From: Rivihabitans pingtungensis | Lineage (GTDB): Bacteria; Pseudomonadota; Gammaproteobacteria; Burkholderiales; Aquaspirillaceae | Direction of reading: 5' to 3' | DNA: 64,000 nt | Assembly: GCF_003201855.1 (NCBI RefSeq) | Contig: NZ_QJKI01000014.1 | Coordinates: 1 to 64,000, forward strand | Part shown: positions 54,714-63,195 of the stretch, piece by piece | Layout of the letters: each line of letters starts with the position of its first letter | Position numbering within the stretch: the first letter of the stretch is position 1 | Notes under the pieces: generated by a model | Seen by the model: only the letters and a program-made list of their open reading frames with translations | Database searches by the model: none | Told to the model about the DNA's origin: nothing | Position numbers and translations under genes: made by a program

Positions 54714-55589
54714 ATGTTATTGCGGATTGCCTCGATTTTATTGCCGGTGCTGTCCATTGTGCTGATCGGCTATTTGTATGGCCGTCGGCATGCGCCGGAT
54801 ATGGTGACGGTGAACCGCATCAATATGGATTTGTTTGTGCCGGCGCTGGTGTTTGTTGCGCTGGCCGGCAAGGATGTGCAGTTGGCGCAATATGGCTGGC
54901 TGGCGCTGGCGGCGGCCGGGGTGGTGTTGGGCTCGGGGCTGTTGGCCTGGCCCTTGGCGCGGCTATTGGGGATTGCCCCGCTGACTTTTGTGCCGCCGAT
55001 GATGTTCAATAACTCGGGCAATATGGGCCTGCCGCTGATTGTGCTGGCGTTTGGCGCGGCGGCGCTGCCGGGTGCGGTGATTTTGTTTCTGGTGGAGATG
55101 ATTCTGCATTTTTCGCTCGGCCTGTGGCTGATGGATCGTCACGCGCCGATTGGCCGGCTGTTTCGCCAGCCGGTGGTGATCGCCACCCTGGCCGGGCTGG
55201 CGGTGAGTGTATCCGGTTTGGTCTTGCCGGACGCAGTGGCGCTGGCCTTGAAGATGCTGGGCGATGTGTCGGTGCCCTTGTTGCTGTTTTCGCTGGGGGT
55301 GCGCATTGCCGGGGTGTCGTGGGCGGAGTGGAAGCTGGGCGTGCTGGGCGGTTTGATCTGCCCGGCCAGCGGGCTGGCGATGGCGGCGGCGATGGTGGCC
55401 TGGTTGCCGCTGCCGGCGGCGCAACAGCCCTGGCTGTGGCTGTTTGCCGCGCTGCCGCCAGCGGTGCTGAATTTTTTGGTGGCCGAGCAATACCGGCAGG
55501 AGCCCAGCCGGGTGGCTTCGCTGGTGCTGATTGGCAATTTGATGAGCGTGCTGACGCTGCCGCCAGTGTTGTATTGGCTGTTGAGTTAG
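54714..55589 (+). CDS. AEC (auxin efflux carrier) family transporter
   Basis: A 291-residue permease of the AEC family with about ten hydrophobic helices in two halves (LPVLSIVLIGYLYGRRHAPDMV at the start; MMFNNSGNMGLPLIVLAFG in the middle, where the N-N-G-N-GLP motif is typical). Bacterial members move malate, malonate or other small acids across the inner membrane; the substrate cannot be read here. GGAG precedes the ATG. Its stop TAG lies in TTAGCGCCGCTCAC, resembling an end of the repeat family. Confidence 0.83.
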   Translation: MLLRIASILLPVLSIVLIGYLYGRRHAPDMVTVNRINMDLFVPALVFVALAGKDVQLAQYGWLALAAAGVVLGSGLLAWPLARLLGIAPLTFVPPMMFNNSGNMGLPLIVLAFGAAALPGAVILFLVEMILHFSLGLWLMDRHAPIGRLFRQPVVIATLAGLAVSVSGLVLPDAVALALKMLGDVSVPLLLFSLGVRIAGVSWAEWKLGVLGGLICPASGLAMAAAMVAWLPLPAAQQPWLWLFAALPPAVLNFLVAEQYRQEPSRVASLVLIGNLMSVLTLPPVLYWLLS

Positions 55590-55716
55590 CGCCGCTCACC
55601 CCACCCTGCTTGCCCGACCTTGCCGTATTGTCTGCGCTGGTGCGCCTGCGCTGAGTTTTTTCGCGGCGCGTGGGCAGTTCGTGACTTGCGCTCACGGCCG
55701 CGCCGCGCGGCGCTTA
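55587..55716. repeat. Strongly decayed inverted-repeat element between AEC and peroxidase genes
   Basis: TAGCGCCGCTCACCCCACC on the left and GCGCGGCGCTTA on the right keep the end pattern, with CTTGCCGTATTGTCTGCGCT inside. The left TAG and the right TTA are the stop codons of the two convergent genes. Identity is tentative. Confidence 0.45.
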
Positions 55717-56199
55717 CAACAGCGCCTCGATATCCGCCGCCAGCGCCTCCGGCGTGGTCTGCGGCGCGTAGCGCGCCACCACTTCGCCCTGACGGTTGAC
55801 CAGAAACTTGGTGAAGTTCCATTTGATTGCCTGGCTGCCCAGCACGCCGGGCTGGGCGGCTTTCAGGTGTTGCCACAGCGGGTGGGCGCCATCGCCGTTG
55901 ACCTCCAGCTTGGCCGACAGCGGAAAGCTCACGCCGTAGTTGCGCTGGCAAAACGCGCCGATGTCGGCGGCGTCGCCCGGCTCCTGGCGGCCAAACTGGT
56001 TGCACGGGCAGCCAATCACCACCAGGCCGCGCGGGCCATACTGGCGATACAGCGCCTCCAGCCCGGCGTACTGGCCGGTAAAGCCGCACTGGCTGGCGGT
56101 GTTGACCAGCAGCAGCACCTGGCCGCGATAATCGCTCAGCGGCAGCGCGCCACCGTCCAGGCGGTCCAGGGTGAAGGCGTACAAGGGAGCGTCGTTCAT
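55714..56199 (-). CDS. Glutathione peroxidase family thiol peroxidase
   Basis: A 161-residue GPx-fold protein. The catalytic Cys lies in LLVNTASQCGFTGQYAGLEA, followed by GCPCNQFGRQEPG (Gln of the active site) and IKWNFTKFLVNRQG (Trp/Asn). It reduces peroxides, in bacteria usually with thioredoxin; trxA lies just beyond, transcribed the other way. ATG 56197-56199 fits the family N-terminus; a longer frame from 56328 does not. The stop codon is the end of a decayed repeat element. Confidence 0.9.
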   Translation of the reverse strand: MNDAPLYAFTLDRLDGGALPLSDYRGQVLLLVNTASQCGFTGQYAGLEALYRQYGPRGLVVIGCPCNQFGRQEPGDAADIGAFCQRNYGVSFPLSAKLEVNGDGAHPLWQHLKAAQPGVLGSQAIKWNFTKFLVNRQGEVVARYAPQTTPEALAADIEALL

Positions 56200-56479
56200 G
56201 GGGGGCTTTCGGGGGCAGAAATCGGTGAATATGTTCACTATGGCAAAGCCAATCTGCTTCGGCAACGGCGATTGAATCTTGCTGCGCAGCAGCAGCCTTG
56301 TTACTATCAAAAGACACACAAGCTTCATCCCCGTTTTGCGCCGCCGTCACGCAGCGCCCGCCTGCCCCATGGGCGATGCCAGCATCGCCAGATCATCAGG
56401 TGCGCCAGGCTGCCGGCATGGCGATGCGGCGAACCCGTTTCACTCCCCCCTATTTGTTCCGCTTTTGGAGATGCATATA

Positions 56480-56809
56480 ATGAGCAGCGAAAAGATTTTG
56501 CACGTCAGCGACGCCAGCTTTGAAGAGGATGTGCTGAAAGCCAGTGGCCCGGTGCTGGTGGACTACTGGGCTGAATGGTGTGGCCCGTGCAAAATGATCG
56601 CCCCGATTCTGGACGAAGTGGCCGAAGAGTATGATGGCCGCCTGAGCGTGGCCAAGCTCAATATCGACGAAAACGAAGCCACCCCGCCCAAGTTTGGCAT
56701 CCGTGGCATCCCCACCCTGATGCTGTTCAAGGACGGCAGCGTGGTGGCCACCAAGGTGGGCGCGCTGTCCAAGAGCCAGCTGACCGCCTTTATTGACAGC
56801 AACATCTAA
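56480..56809 (+). CDS. trxA: Thioredoxin
   Basis: A 109-residue thioredoxin with the redox motif [43 protein letters not shown] (cis-Pro in GIPT) and [14 protein letters not shown]. It is a cytoplasmic disulfide reductase for many enzymes. GGAG lies nine bases before ATG 56480; a longer open frame upstream is not coding. rho follows 127 bases later, a widely conserved order. Confidence 0.94.
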   Translation: MSSEKILHVSDASFEEDVLKASGPVLVDYWAEWCGPCKMIAPILDEVAEEYDGRLSVAKLNIDENEATPPKFGIRGIPTLMLFKDGSVVATKVGALSKSQLTAFIDSNI

Positions 56810-56936
56810 ACGGTCTATCCTCGTTCTGTCATGTTCGATCATGGATGGCGCAATGCCGTCCATGGTTCTCCCGCACCTTGCCTTGATTCCCCACGTCTTT
56901 TCCGATCACTCTTTTATTTAGAGTCGACCTCCCCTT

Positions 56937-58193
56937 ATGCATTTATCCGACTTAAAACATCTGCATGTCAGCCAACTGGTTGAAATGGCCATCGGCAACG
57001 AAATTGATGGCGCCAACCGCTTGCGCAAACAGGACCTCATTTTCGCCCTGCTGAAAAACCAGGCCAAAAAGGGCGAAAGCATTTATGGCGACGGCACGCT
57101 TGAGGTTCTGCCTGACGGATTCGGCTTTTTGCGCAGCCCCGACACCTCCTACCTGGCTGGCCCGGACGATATTTATGTCTCGCCCTCGCAAATCCGCCGC
57201 TTCAATCTGCACACTGGCGACAGCATCGAAGGCGAAATCCGCACCCCCAAGGAAGGCGAGCGCTACTTTGCGCTGGTGAAAGTCGACCGCATCAATGGTG
57301 AGGCGCCGGAGAAGTCCAAGCACAAGATTCTGTTTGAAAACCTCACCCCGCTGCATCCCACCCGCCGCCTGGAGCTGGAGCGCGACATCCGCGCCGAAGA
57401 AAACACCACCGGCCGGGTCATCGACCTGATTTCCCCCATCGGCAAAGGCCAGCGCGGCCTGCTGGTGGCGCCGCCGAAATCCGGTAAAACGGTGATGCTG
57501 CAACACATCGCCCACGCCATCACCGCCAACCACCCCGACGTGATCCTCATCGTGCTGCTGATCGACGAGCGCCCCGAGGAAGTCACCGAAATGACCCGCA
57601 CGGTCAAGGGTGAAGTGGTGGCCTCCACCTTCGACGAACCAGCCACCCGCCATGTGCAGGTTGCCGAAATGGTCATCGAAAAAGCCAAGCGCCTGGTGGA
57701 ACACAAAAAAGACGTGGTGATTCTGCTGGATTCCATCACCCGTCTGGCCCGCGCCTACAACACCGTGGTGCCCAGCTCGGGCAAGGTGCTGACCGGCGGC
57801 GTGGACGCCAACGCGCTGCAACGCCCCAAGCGCTTTTTTGGCGCCGCGCGCAATATCGAAGAAGGCGGCAGCCTGACCATCATCGCCACCGCGCTGATCG
57901 ACACCGGCAGCCGCATGGACGATGTGATCTACGAAGAATTCAAGGGCACCGGCAATATGGAAATCCATCTGGATCGCCGGATGGCCGAAAAACGCCTGTA
58001 CCCGGCGATTAACGTCAACCGCTCCGGCACCCGCCGCGAAGAGCTGCTGATCCCGCAAGAACAGCTGCAGAAAATCTGGGTGCTGCGCAAGCTGCTCTAC
58101 CCGATGGACGATCTGGACGCGATGGAATTCCTGCTGGACAAGATCAAGGCCACCAAGAGCAATCAGCAATTCTTCGACTCGATGCGTCGCTGA
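56937..58193 (+). CDS. rho: Transcription termination factor Rho
   Basis: A 418-residue Rho. The N-terminal helical domain ([18 protein letters not shown]), the cold-shock-like RNA-binding part ([32 protein letters not shown]), Walker [14 protein letters not shown], the Q-loop [30 protein letters not shown] and the C-terminal segment [15 protein letters not shown] are complete. It is a hexameric helicase that ends untranslated transcripts. A strong terminator follows. Confidence 0.95.
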   Translation: MHLSDLKHLHVSQLVEMAIGNEIDGANRLRKQDLIFALLKNQAKKGESIYGDGTLEVLPDGFGFLRSPDTSYLAGPDDIYVSPSQIRRFNLHTGDSIEGEIRTPKEGERYFALVKVDRINGEAPEKSKHKILFENLTPLHPTRRLELERDIRAEENTTGRVIDLISPIGKGQRGLLVAPPKSGKTVMLQHIAHAITANHPDVILIVLLIDERPEEVTEMTRTVKGEVVASTFDEPATRHVQVAEMVIEKAKRLVEHKKDVVILLDSITRLARAYNTVVPSSGKVLTGGVDANALQRPKRFFGAARNIEEGGSLTIIATALIDTGSRMDDVIYEEFKGTGNMEIHLDRRMAEKRLYPAINVNRSGTRREELLIPQEQLQKIWVLRKLLYPMDDLDAMEFLLDKIKATKSNQQFFDSMRR

Positions 58194-58216
58194 TTCTGCC
58201 TGGCTGTCCTGCCTTG

Positions 58217-58259
58217 CCACACGCCGCCCGCTTGATTGCCGGCGGCGTGTGTGTTTTGG
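58217..58259 (+). terminator. Rho-independent terminator after rho
   Basis: CACACGCCGCC and GGCGGCGTGTG pair around a 12-base loop, followed by TGTTTTGG. Confidence 0.8.
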
Positions 58260-58271
58260 TGCCGGCCAAGC

Positions 58272-58337
58272 TTGCCCACAACACTCAGCGCAGCAAGACC
58301 AGGCGAGTGATAGGCGAGTGATATCAGCGGCGCTTGG
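58272..58337 (+). repeat. Decayed inverted-repeat element fragment
   Basis: CCCACAACACTCAGCGCAGC on the left and CAGCGGCGCTTG on the right, with GACCAGGCGAGTGA inside and a tandem GATAGGCGAGT unit; the centre is deleted. Confidence 0.4.
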
Positions 58338-58397
58338 TAGTCATTCCCGCGCCGGGCCGTTATCCTTGACGCTTCTGAATCCGTTGGACAGCACGTC

Positions 58398-59414
58398 ATG
58401 ATCATCGTCATGCAACACACGGCCAGCGCTGCCGATCTGGCGGCGGTGGTGGACAAAATCCGCCAGGCCGGTTTAAGCGAACACGTCTCTCGCGGCGCCG
58501 AGCGCACCATTGTCGGCGCCATCGGCGACGAACGCGCCTTGAGCCCGGCGCAGTTTGAACTGATGCCCGGCGTCGAGCGCGCCATGCATGTGGTCAAACC
58601 CTATCGCATCGTCTCGCGCGAAAGCCGCGAGGGCAACACCGTGGTCAAGGTGCGCGGCATCCCGATTGGCGGCGAAGCCATCCAGGTGATTGCCGGGCCG
58701 TGTTCGGTGGAAACCCCCGAACAAATGGACGCCGCCGCCGAGGCGGTGCGCGCCGCTGGCTGCCGGCTGATGCGCGGCGGCGCCTTCAAGCCGCGCACCA
58801 GCCCCTATGCCTTTCAGGGGTTGGGAATCAGTGGGCTGGCCTATCTGCAAAACGCCGCGCGCCCGCGCCAGCTGCCGATTGTCACCGAGCTGATGGACGT
58901 GCGCATGCTGGAGGTGTTTCTGGAATACGACGTGGACGTGATCCAGATTGGCGCACGCAATATGCAAAACTTTGATCTGCTGAAAGAAGTCGGCAAGGTC
59001 AACAAGCCGGTGATTCTCAAGCGCGGCTTGTCCGCCACGCTCAGCGAATGGCTGATGGCGGCCGAATACATCGCTGCAGGCGGCAACCACAATATTATTT
59101 TTTGCGAGCGCGGCATCCGCACCTTCGAAACCGCCTACCGCAATGTGCTGGACATCACCGCCATCCCGGCGCTGAAGCGGGAAACCCACCTGCCGGTGAT
59201 TGTCGACCCCAGCCATGCCGGCGGCAAAGCCTGGATGGTGCCCTCATTGGCGCTGGCGGCGGTGGCGGCCGGCGCCGATGGCCTGCTGGTGGAAATGCAC
59301 CCCAAGCCCTGCGAAGCCTGGTGCGACGCCGACCAGGCGCTGACCCCGCAAGAACTCAGCGCGCTGATGAGCTCGCTGCGCGGCGTGGCTGCCGCTGTCG
59401 GCCGCACGCTGTAA
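58398..59414 (+). CDS. 3-deoxy-7-phosphoheptulonate synthase, type I-beta with N-terminal regulatory domain
   Basis: A 338-residue DAHP synthase. Residues 1-70 form a ferredoxin-like regulatory domain (MIIVMQHTASAADLAAVVDKIRQAGL), then the barrel with IQVIAGPCSVETPEQM, MRGGAFKPRTSPYAFQGLG, QIGARNMQNFDLL, VILKRGLSATLSEWLMAAEYI and PVIVDPSHAGGKAWMV. It joins PEP and erythrose 4-phosphate, the first step of aromatic amino-acid synthesis. This domain order is that of Thermotoga-type enzymes, in which the extra domain gives feedback by aromatic amino acids. Confidence 0.92.
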   Translation: MIIVMQHTASAADLAAVVDKIRQAGLSEHVSRGAERTIVGAIGDERALSPAQFELMPGVERAMHVVKPYRIVSRESREGNTVVKVRGIPIGGEAIQVIAGPCSVETPEQMDAAAEAVRAAGCRLMRGGAFKPRTSPYAFQGLGISGLAYLQNAARPRQLPIVTELMDVRMLEVFLEYDVDVIQIGARNMQNFDLLKEVGKVNKPVILKRGLSATLSEWLMAAEYIAAGGNHNIIFCERGIRTFETAYRNVLDITAIPALKRETHLPVIVDPSHAGGKAWMVPSLALAAVAAGADGLLVEMHPKPCEAWCDADQALTPQELSALMSSLRGVAAAVGRTL

Positions 59415-59479
59415 AACATCACACAATAAAATATAATAACTGCGCGTTCAGCGGCCAGGCCGCCGAGCGACAGACAACA

Positions 59480-59509
59480 GCGCCGGCCCATGGCAGCCTG
59501 GGCCGGCGC
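59480..59509. repeat. Perfect hairpin between the DAHP synthase and OsmC genes
   Basis: GCGCCGGCCCA and TGGGCCGGCGC pair perfectly around eight bases. No T-run follows, so it may act by slowing polymerase or stabilising mRNA rather than as a classic terminator. Confidence 0.6.
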
Positions 59510-59544
59510 ACACCCACACCGCTGCCACCGACAAAGGACACACC

Positions 59545-59991
59545 ATGAGCCAGGGCGAAATCCGCGTTTCTCTCACCCAGCAATCCGACTATCAATTCTT
59601 GATCGACTTTGGCGCTGGCCTGCCGCAACTGCTGGCCGACGAGCCCGCGCCGCTGGGCCACGACCAAGGCCCGGCCCCCAGCCATATGCTGGTGTCGGCC
59701 GCCGCCAACTGTCTGGCCGCCAGTCTGTTGTTTTCACTGCGCAAATTCAAGCAAGCCCCCGAGCCGATCCGCGCCGAGGCAGTGGGCCGCATCGAACGCA
59801 ACGCCGCTGGCCGCCTGCGCATGAGCACCATTGAAGTCACCCTGCACCTGGGCCGCAAAGCGGCAGAGATGGACCACCTGCAACGCGTGCTGGACACCTT
59901 TGAAGAATTCTGCACCGTGTCGCAAAGCATCAAGACCGGGGTGGACGTGCAGGTGGCGGTGCACGACGCCGATGGGGTGAAAATCAAGTGA
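59545..59991 (+). CDS. OsmC-family protein
   Basis: A 148-residue OsmC/Ohr-fold protein. The two family cysteines are in SAAANCLAASLLFSLRKF (about residue 55) and FEEFCTVSQSIKTGVDV (about residue 128). Family members reduce organic hydroperoxides with dihydrolipoamide or are uncharacterised. It is not tightly linked to the DAHP synthase gene. ATG 59545 has AAAGGA upstream. Confidence 0.85.
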   Translation: MSQGEIRVSLTQQSDYQFLIDFGAGLPQLLADEPAPLGHDQGPAPSHMLVSAAANCLAASLLFSLRKFKQAPEPIRAEAVGRIERNAAGRLRMSTIEVTLHLGRKAAEMDHLQRVLDTFEEFCTVSQSIKTGVDVQVAVHDADGVKIK

Positions 59992-60087
59992 TCACAGGAT
60001 GCAGCCAGAGGCAAGATCAATCCATCTGGCTTGCGTCCACAGCCCGTGCAAAAGGCCGCAGCAAACCAAGCCACGCCAGGCTTCACA

Positions 60088-60200
60088 CCGCTGACAACAC
60101 TCAGCAAAGCGCGCCCGGCTAGACGTGGGTGGCCGCAGACACGAGCAAGCGGACAACAAGACCATACCCACGTCAGGCGAGCTTGCTGAGCCTGACTTTA
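60088..60200 (+). repeat. Inverted-repeat element copy
   Basis: CCGCTGACAACACTCAGCAA on the left, CCCGGCTAGACGTGGGTGGC and CGCAGACACGAGCAAG in the core, CCCACGTCAGGCGAGCTTGC toward the right, ending in TTA at 60198-60200, the stop codon of mltB. The inner pair changed together (CGTGGGT / ACCCACG instead of GTGTGACC / GGTCACAC), keeping the stem. Confidence 0.65.
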
Positions 60201-61193
60201 CTGCGCGCCCGGCTGGCGGCGCTGGCGGATGGCGTCGGCCAGTTGGTGGGCGGCCATGGCGTATAGCGTGCTTTTGTTGTAGCGGGTGACGGTGTAGAAG
60301 TTCTGCAAGCCCAGCCAGTATTCCACCTCGCCCGGCGCCACTTCCAGCGGAAACAGCACGGCGCGGGCTTGTTCGTCCACGGCGCCGCCAGGGGTCACGC
60401 CCATGGCGCGCAGTTCGGCCACGGTGTAGTGCAGATTGAATTTGTCTTGCGCCAGACGGTCGGCCAGGTCTTTTGGCGCGGTGGCGGCCACCACCATTTC
60501 GCCGCCGCGCTGCCAGCCGTGCTGCTGAAAGTAATACGCCACGCTGGCGATCACATCCGCCGGGTTGCCCCAGATGTCGCGGTGGCCATCGGCGTCGCCG
60601 TCCACGGCCCATTTGCGAAAACTGGACGGCATGAACTGCGGCCAGCCCATCGCCCCGGCGTAAGAGCCTTTGAATTCGGTCGGGTCGCGGCGTTCTTCTT
60701 TGGCCAGCAACAGAAACTCGGTTAATTCCTGCTGAAAATAACTGGCGCGGCGCGGGTAATCAAACGCCACGGTGGCCAGTGCATCCAGCACACGAAAGCT
60801 GCCGGTATTGCGGCCGTAGCCGGTTTCCATACCGATGATGGCCACGATCATGGCCGGGTCTACCCCGTAAATCTGGCTGGCGCTTTGCAGCAGCTCGGCA
60901 TGCTTGGCCCAGAAGGCCGCGCCCTGGCGCGCCAGGCCATCGTTGACAAAACTGGGGCGAAAGCGATACCACGGCCGCGCGGTGGAGGGTTTGTCAAAAA
61001 TCGCCAGAATCGACGGCTTGGTGTCGGCGGCCAGCAGGGTGGCGCGCACTTCGTCGCGATTCAGGCCGTGCTGGCGGCTGATCTGGTCGATATAGGCGTC
61101 CACATCGGCGCGGCCAGCCAGGCTGGCGGCATGGGCAGGCGCTTGGCCAAGTGCAATCAACAGGCTGGCGGCAAGACTCAGGCGTTTCAGCAT
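60198..61193 (-). CDS. mltB: Lytic murein transglycosylase B
   Basis: A 331-residue MltB (GH103). The signal peptide is MLKRLSLAASLLIALGQAPAHA with no lipobox, so it should be a soluble periplasmic form. The catalytic Glu lies in MIVAIIGMETGYGRNTGSFRV; AGAMGWPQFMPSSFRKW, DGDADGHRDIWGNPADV and FYTVTRYNKSTLYAMA complete the family pattern. It cleaves the glycan chain of peptidoglycan, forming anhydro-muropeptides. It is divergent from radC. Confidence 0.92.
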   Translation of the reverse strand: MLKRLSLAASLLIALGQAPAHAASLAGRADVDAYIDQISRQHGLNRDEVRATLLAADTKPSILAIFDKPSTARPWYRFRPSFVNDGLARQGAAFWAKHAELLQSASQIYGVDPAMIVAIIGMETGYGRNTGSFRVLDALATVAFDYPRRASYFQQELTEFLLLAKEERRDPTEFKGSYAGAMGWPQFMPSSFRKWAVDGDADGHRDIWGNPADVIASVAYYFQQHGWQRGGEMVVAATAPKDLADRLAQDKFNLHYTVAELRAMGVTPGGAVDEQARAVLFPLEVAPGEVEYWLGLQNFYTVTRYNKSTLYAMAAHQLADAIRQRRQPGAQ

Positions 61194-61472
61194 GGGGGTT
61201 CCGGCTAGTTTGGGAGTTGTAAAAAAATCAGCTGGCGTGACCTTGCGCCATACCAGCAGCCACTATGGTAACACCGAACACCGCCCCCTCCACCGCATCC
61301 CGCTGGCCCACGCGACATCTGTCTTGCGCATGACATATGCCATGCGCGATACTCAAACGCTGCCCAGCAAAACCTGCGAAGCCATCCTGACCGAGGAGCA
61401 TGTCGATAGCAGGGCAGCAATCCGCGCCAGGGGCGTGGTGAGTGGCGCACAGAAAACCGCCGGGGGAAAAAC
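61194..61472. other. Divergent gap mltB / radC with a duplicated start region
   Basis: No gene of normal size. CATGTCGATAGC occurs at 61399-61410 and again at 61472-61483, where it forms the radC start. The upstream copy has a strong GAGGAG ribosome site and opens a 13-codon frame ([13 protein letters not shown], 61400-61441). Confidence 0.5.
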
Positions 61473-62150
61473 ATGTCGATAGCCGATTGGCCAGAAGACC
61501 AGCGTCCGCGCGAAAAACTGCTGGCGCGCGGCGCCGCCAGCCTCAGCGACGCCGAGTTGCTGGCGATTTTTTTGCGCACGGGGATTCGCGGCAAAAGCGC
61601 GGTGGACCTGGCGCGCGAGCTGCTGGCACACTTTGACGGCTCGCTGTCGCATTTGTTCGCCGCCACGCCGCAGGCGTTTTCTGCGGTGCCCGGCCTGGGG
61701 CTGGCCAAATACAGCCAGCTGGCCGCCACCCGCGAGCTGGCCGAGCGCGCCATGGCCGAGCGGCTGTTTGCCGGCGATGTGATGAACAGCCCGGATGTGG
61801 TGCGCGATTATCTGCGCCTGCGTCTGCATCGCCGTGAGCGGGAGGTGTTTGTCGCGCTGTGTCTGTCGGCACAAAATCAGGTGTTGGCGATGGAAGAACT
61901 GTTTCAGGGCTCGCTGACCGAAAGCCGGGTGTACCCGCGCGAAGTGGCGCGGCTGGCGCTGGCGCGCAACGCTGCGGCGGTGATCATCGCCCACAATCAC
62001 CCCTCTGGCAGCGCCAAGGCCAGCGAGGCGGATATTCAGCTCACCCGCCAGCTGGAGCAGGCGCTGGCGCTGATTGATGTGCGTCTGCTTGATCATATTC
62101 TGGTGGCGGGCCATCAGGCGCTGTCGTTTGCCGAACAAGGCTGGATGTAG
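61473..62150 (+). CDS. radC: RadC family (UPF0758) JAB/MPN-domain protein
   Basis: A 225-residue RadC. The N-terminus has the helix-hairpin-helix-like part ([37 protein letters not shown]); the C-terminal JAB domain has [18 protein letters not shown] and the metal motif [16 protein letters not shown]. Once linked to DNA repair, its true function is unsettled. ATG 61473 follows GGGGGAAAAAC. Confidence 0.9.
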   Translation: MSIADWPEDQRPREKLLARGAASLSDAELLAIFLRTGIRGKSAVDLARELLAHFDGSLSHLFAATPQAFSAVPGLGLAKYSQLAATRELAERAMAERLFAGDVMNSPDVVRDYLRLRLHRREREVFVALCLSAQNQVLAMEELFQGSLTESRVYPREVARLALARNAAAVIIAHNHPSGSAKASEADIQLTRQLEQALALIDVRLLDHILVAGHQALSFAEQGWM

Positions 62151-62218
62151 AACAGGCTTCACAAGCGCGTTGGCGCGGCGTTCTGTCGGTCAGTCTTGTT
62201 ACTGACACGGGCCGGTTT

Positions 62219-62587
62219 ATGCCAGAACGCATTGTCCATTCGCTCTACCAGCGCATTCTCGCCGACAGCAATCTGACGCAACGACAAAAACGCCAGTTGC
62301 TTGACGACGCCCGTCAGCTGCTGCCCGACGCCCACCAGCATCGCGCCACCAGCTGGGTGATCTGGCTGCTGGCGCTGGTGGTGTTGTCGATTCCGTTTAC
62401 CTGCGCGGCCCATGTGCTGCTGGTGGGCAGTTTTCCCAATGATATTCCTGATGGGCTCTTATCGCTGGCCTCGGCGGCGGGCGGCGCGCTGGCCGGGTAT
62501 CTGACGCCGCGCCAGCATCGGCGCGAGGCGGAGCCGCGGGAGGAAAATGAAGCGTGGTCTACCGCAGAAAGGCGCACCGCAGATTGA
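62219..62587 (+). CDS. Small uncharacterised inner-membrane protein
   Basis: A 122-residue protein. A helical, charged N-terminus (MPERIVHSLYQRILADSNLTQRQKRQLLDDARQLL) is followed by a clear membrane helix (SWVIWLLALVVLSIPFTCAAHVLLV), a second weaker one (GLLSLASAAGGALAGYL) and an acidic tail. No domain recognised. No strong ribosome site. It converges with the small gene at 62611-62889. Confidence 0.55.
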   Translation: MPERIVHSLYQRILADSNLTQRQKRQLLDDARQLLPDAHQHRATSWVIWLLALVVLSIPFTCAAHVLLVGSFPNDIPDGLLSLASAAGGALAGYLTPRQHRREAEPREENEAWSTAERRTAD

Positions 62588-62610
62588 GCACACCTTACGC
62601 TGAGCGCGCC

Positions 62611-62889
62611 TCACGCCGCTGGCGGTTCAATCAAGGCGTCAAACTCGGCCAGGATGCCATCGCTGGCTTCGCCGGCAGTGGCGCGCAGGGCGGCGGCCAG
62701 CGGTTCGCGCAGCAGCGCGTATTCTTCCAGCGTCCAGGCGCCTTCCACCGCGCGTTGCCAGCGCGCGCGCTCTTCCCACAGGTATTCGCCAATCACCGCG
62801 CTGGTCAGGGCGTACAGCCGGGCCAGGCGAAACAGGGGCGCGCGCGGGGTGGGCGCGGCAGGGCGGCGGCGGGCAAACCAGGACAGCAT
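62611..62889 (-). CDS. Small uncharacterised protein with upstream Fur-box-like site
   Basis: A 92-residue protein starting MLSWFARRRPAAPTPRAPLF, helical after residue 20 (RLARLYALTSAVIGEYLWEERARW). No family recognised; no signal peptide. AGGAG lies nine bases before ATG 62887-62889. A sequence resembling a Fur box lies about 70 bases upstream, so iron-dependent expression is possible. Confidence 0.55.
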   Translation of the reverse strand: MLSWFARRRPAAPTPRAPLFRLARLYALTSAVIGEYLWEERARWQRAVEGAWTLEEYALLREPLAAALRATAGEASDGILAEFDALIEPPAA

Positions 62890-62956
62890 GGCGATCTCCT
62901 GTGGGACACACCGGCCCGAACGGAAGGTGCAGGCGGCGGCAAGTTCAACTTGATCA

Positions 62957-62975
62957 AATAATAACAATTATCATT
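62957..62975 (-). promoter_or_regulatory. Fur-box-like sequence
   Basis: AATAATAACAATTATCATT matches the 19-base Fur consensus GATAATGATAATCATTATC at about 13 positions and stands out in otherwise G+C-rich DNA, upstream of the minus-strand small gene. Confidence 0.45.
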
Positions 62976-63154
62976 TAGATGTACAAGCCACTGAATGTCA
63001 GCCGTAAGCCAGCCGGGCCTGGCCCATCGCGCCAGGCCGCAAAACAGTCGTTTGTGCGAGGTAAAACATCGCCAGCGGCCATGCTGGCCCACCCGCCCAG
63101 CCCCATGCATGCCACAAGAATGGCGAATTCCCGCAGGAAGGGCGCGCAAGGCGG

Positions 63155-63160
63155 TATAAT
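63155..63160 (+). promoter_or_regulatory. Candidate -10 box for pcnB
   Basis: TATAAT in G+C-rich surroundings, 36 bases before the pcnB start. No good -35 box at the normal distance. Confidence 0.4.
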
Positions 63161-63195
63161 CATCGCCTTGTTTTGCCACTGTTGATCTGAAAGCG

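Larger units (their letters stand above)
62890..63195. other. Divergent gap between the small protein gene and pcnB
   Basis: Holds the Fur-box-like site at 62957-62975 and a perfect TATAAT at 63155-63160 upstream of pcnB. A minus-strand 62-codon frame (62975-63163) begins inside that promoter region and is not supported. Confidence 0.5.

Noticed and set aside
61192..61482. 96-codon plus-strand frame between mltB and radC
   Set aside because: Overlaps the mltB start and the radC start, has no ribosome site and no protein-like pattern.
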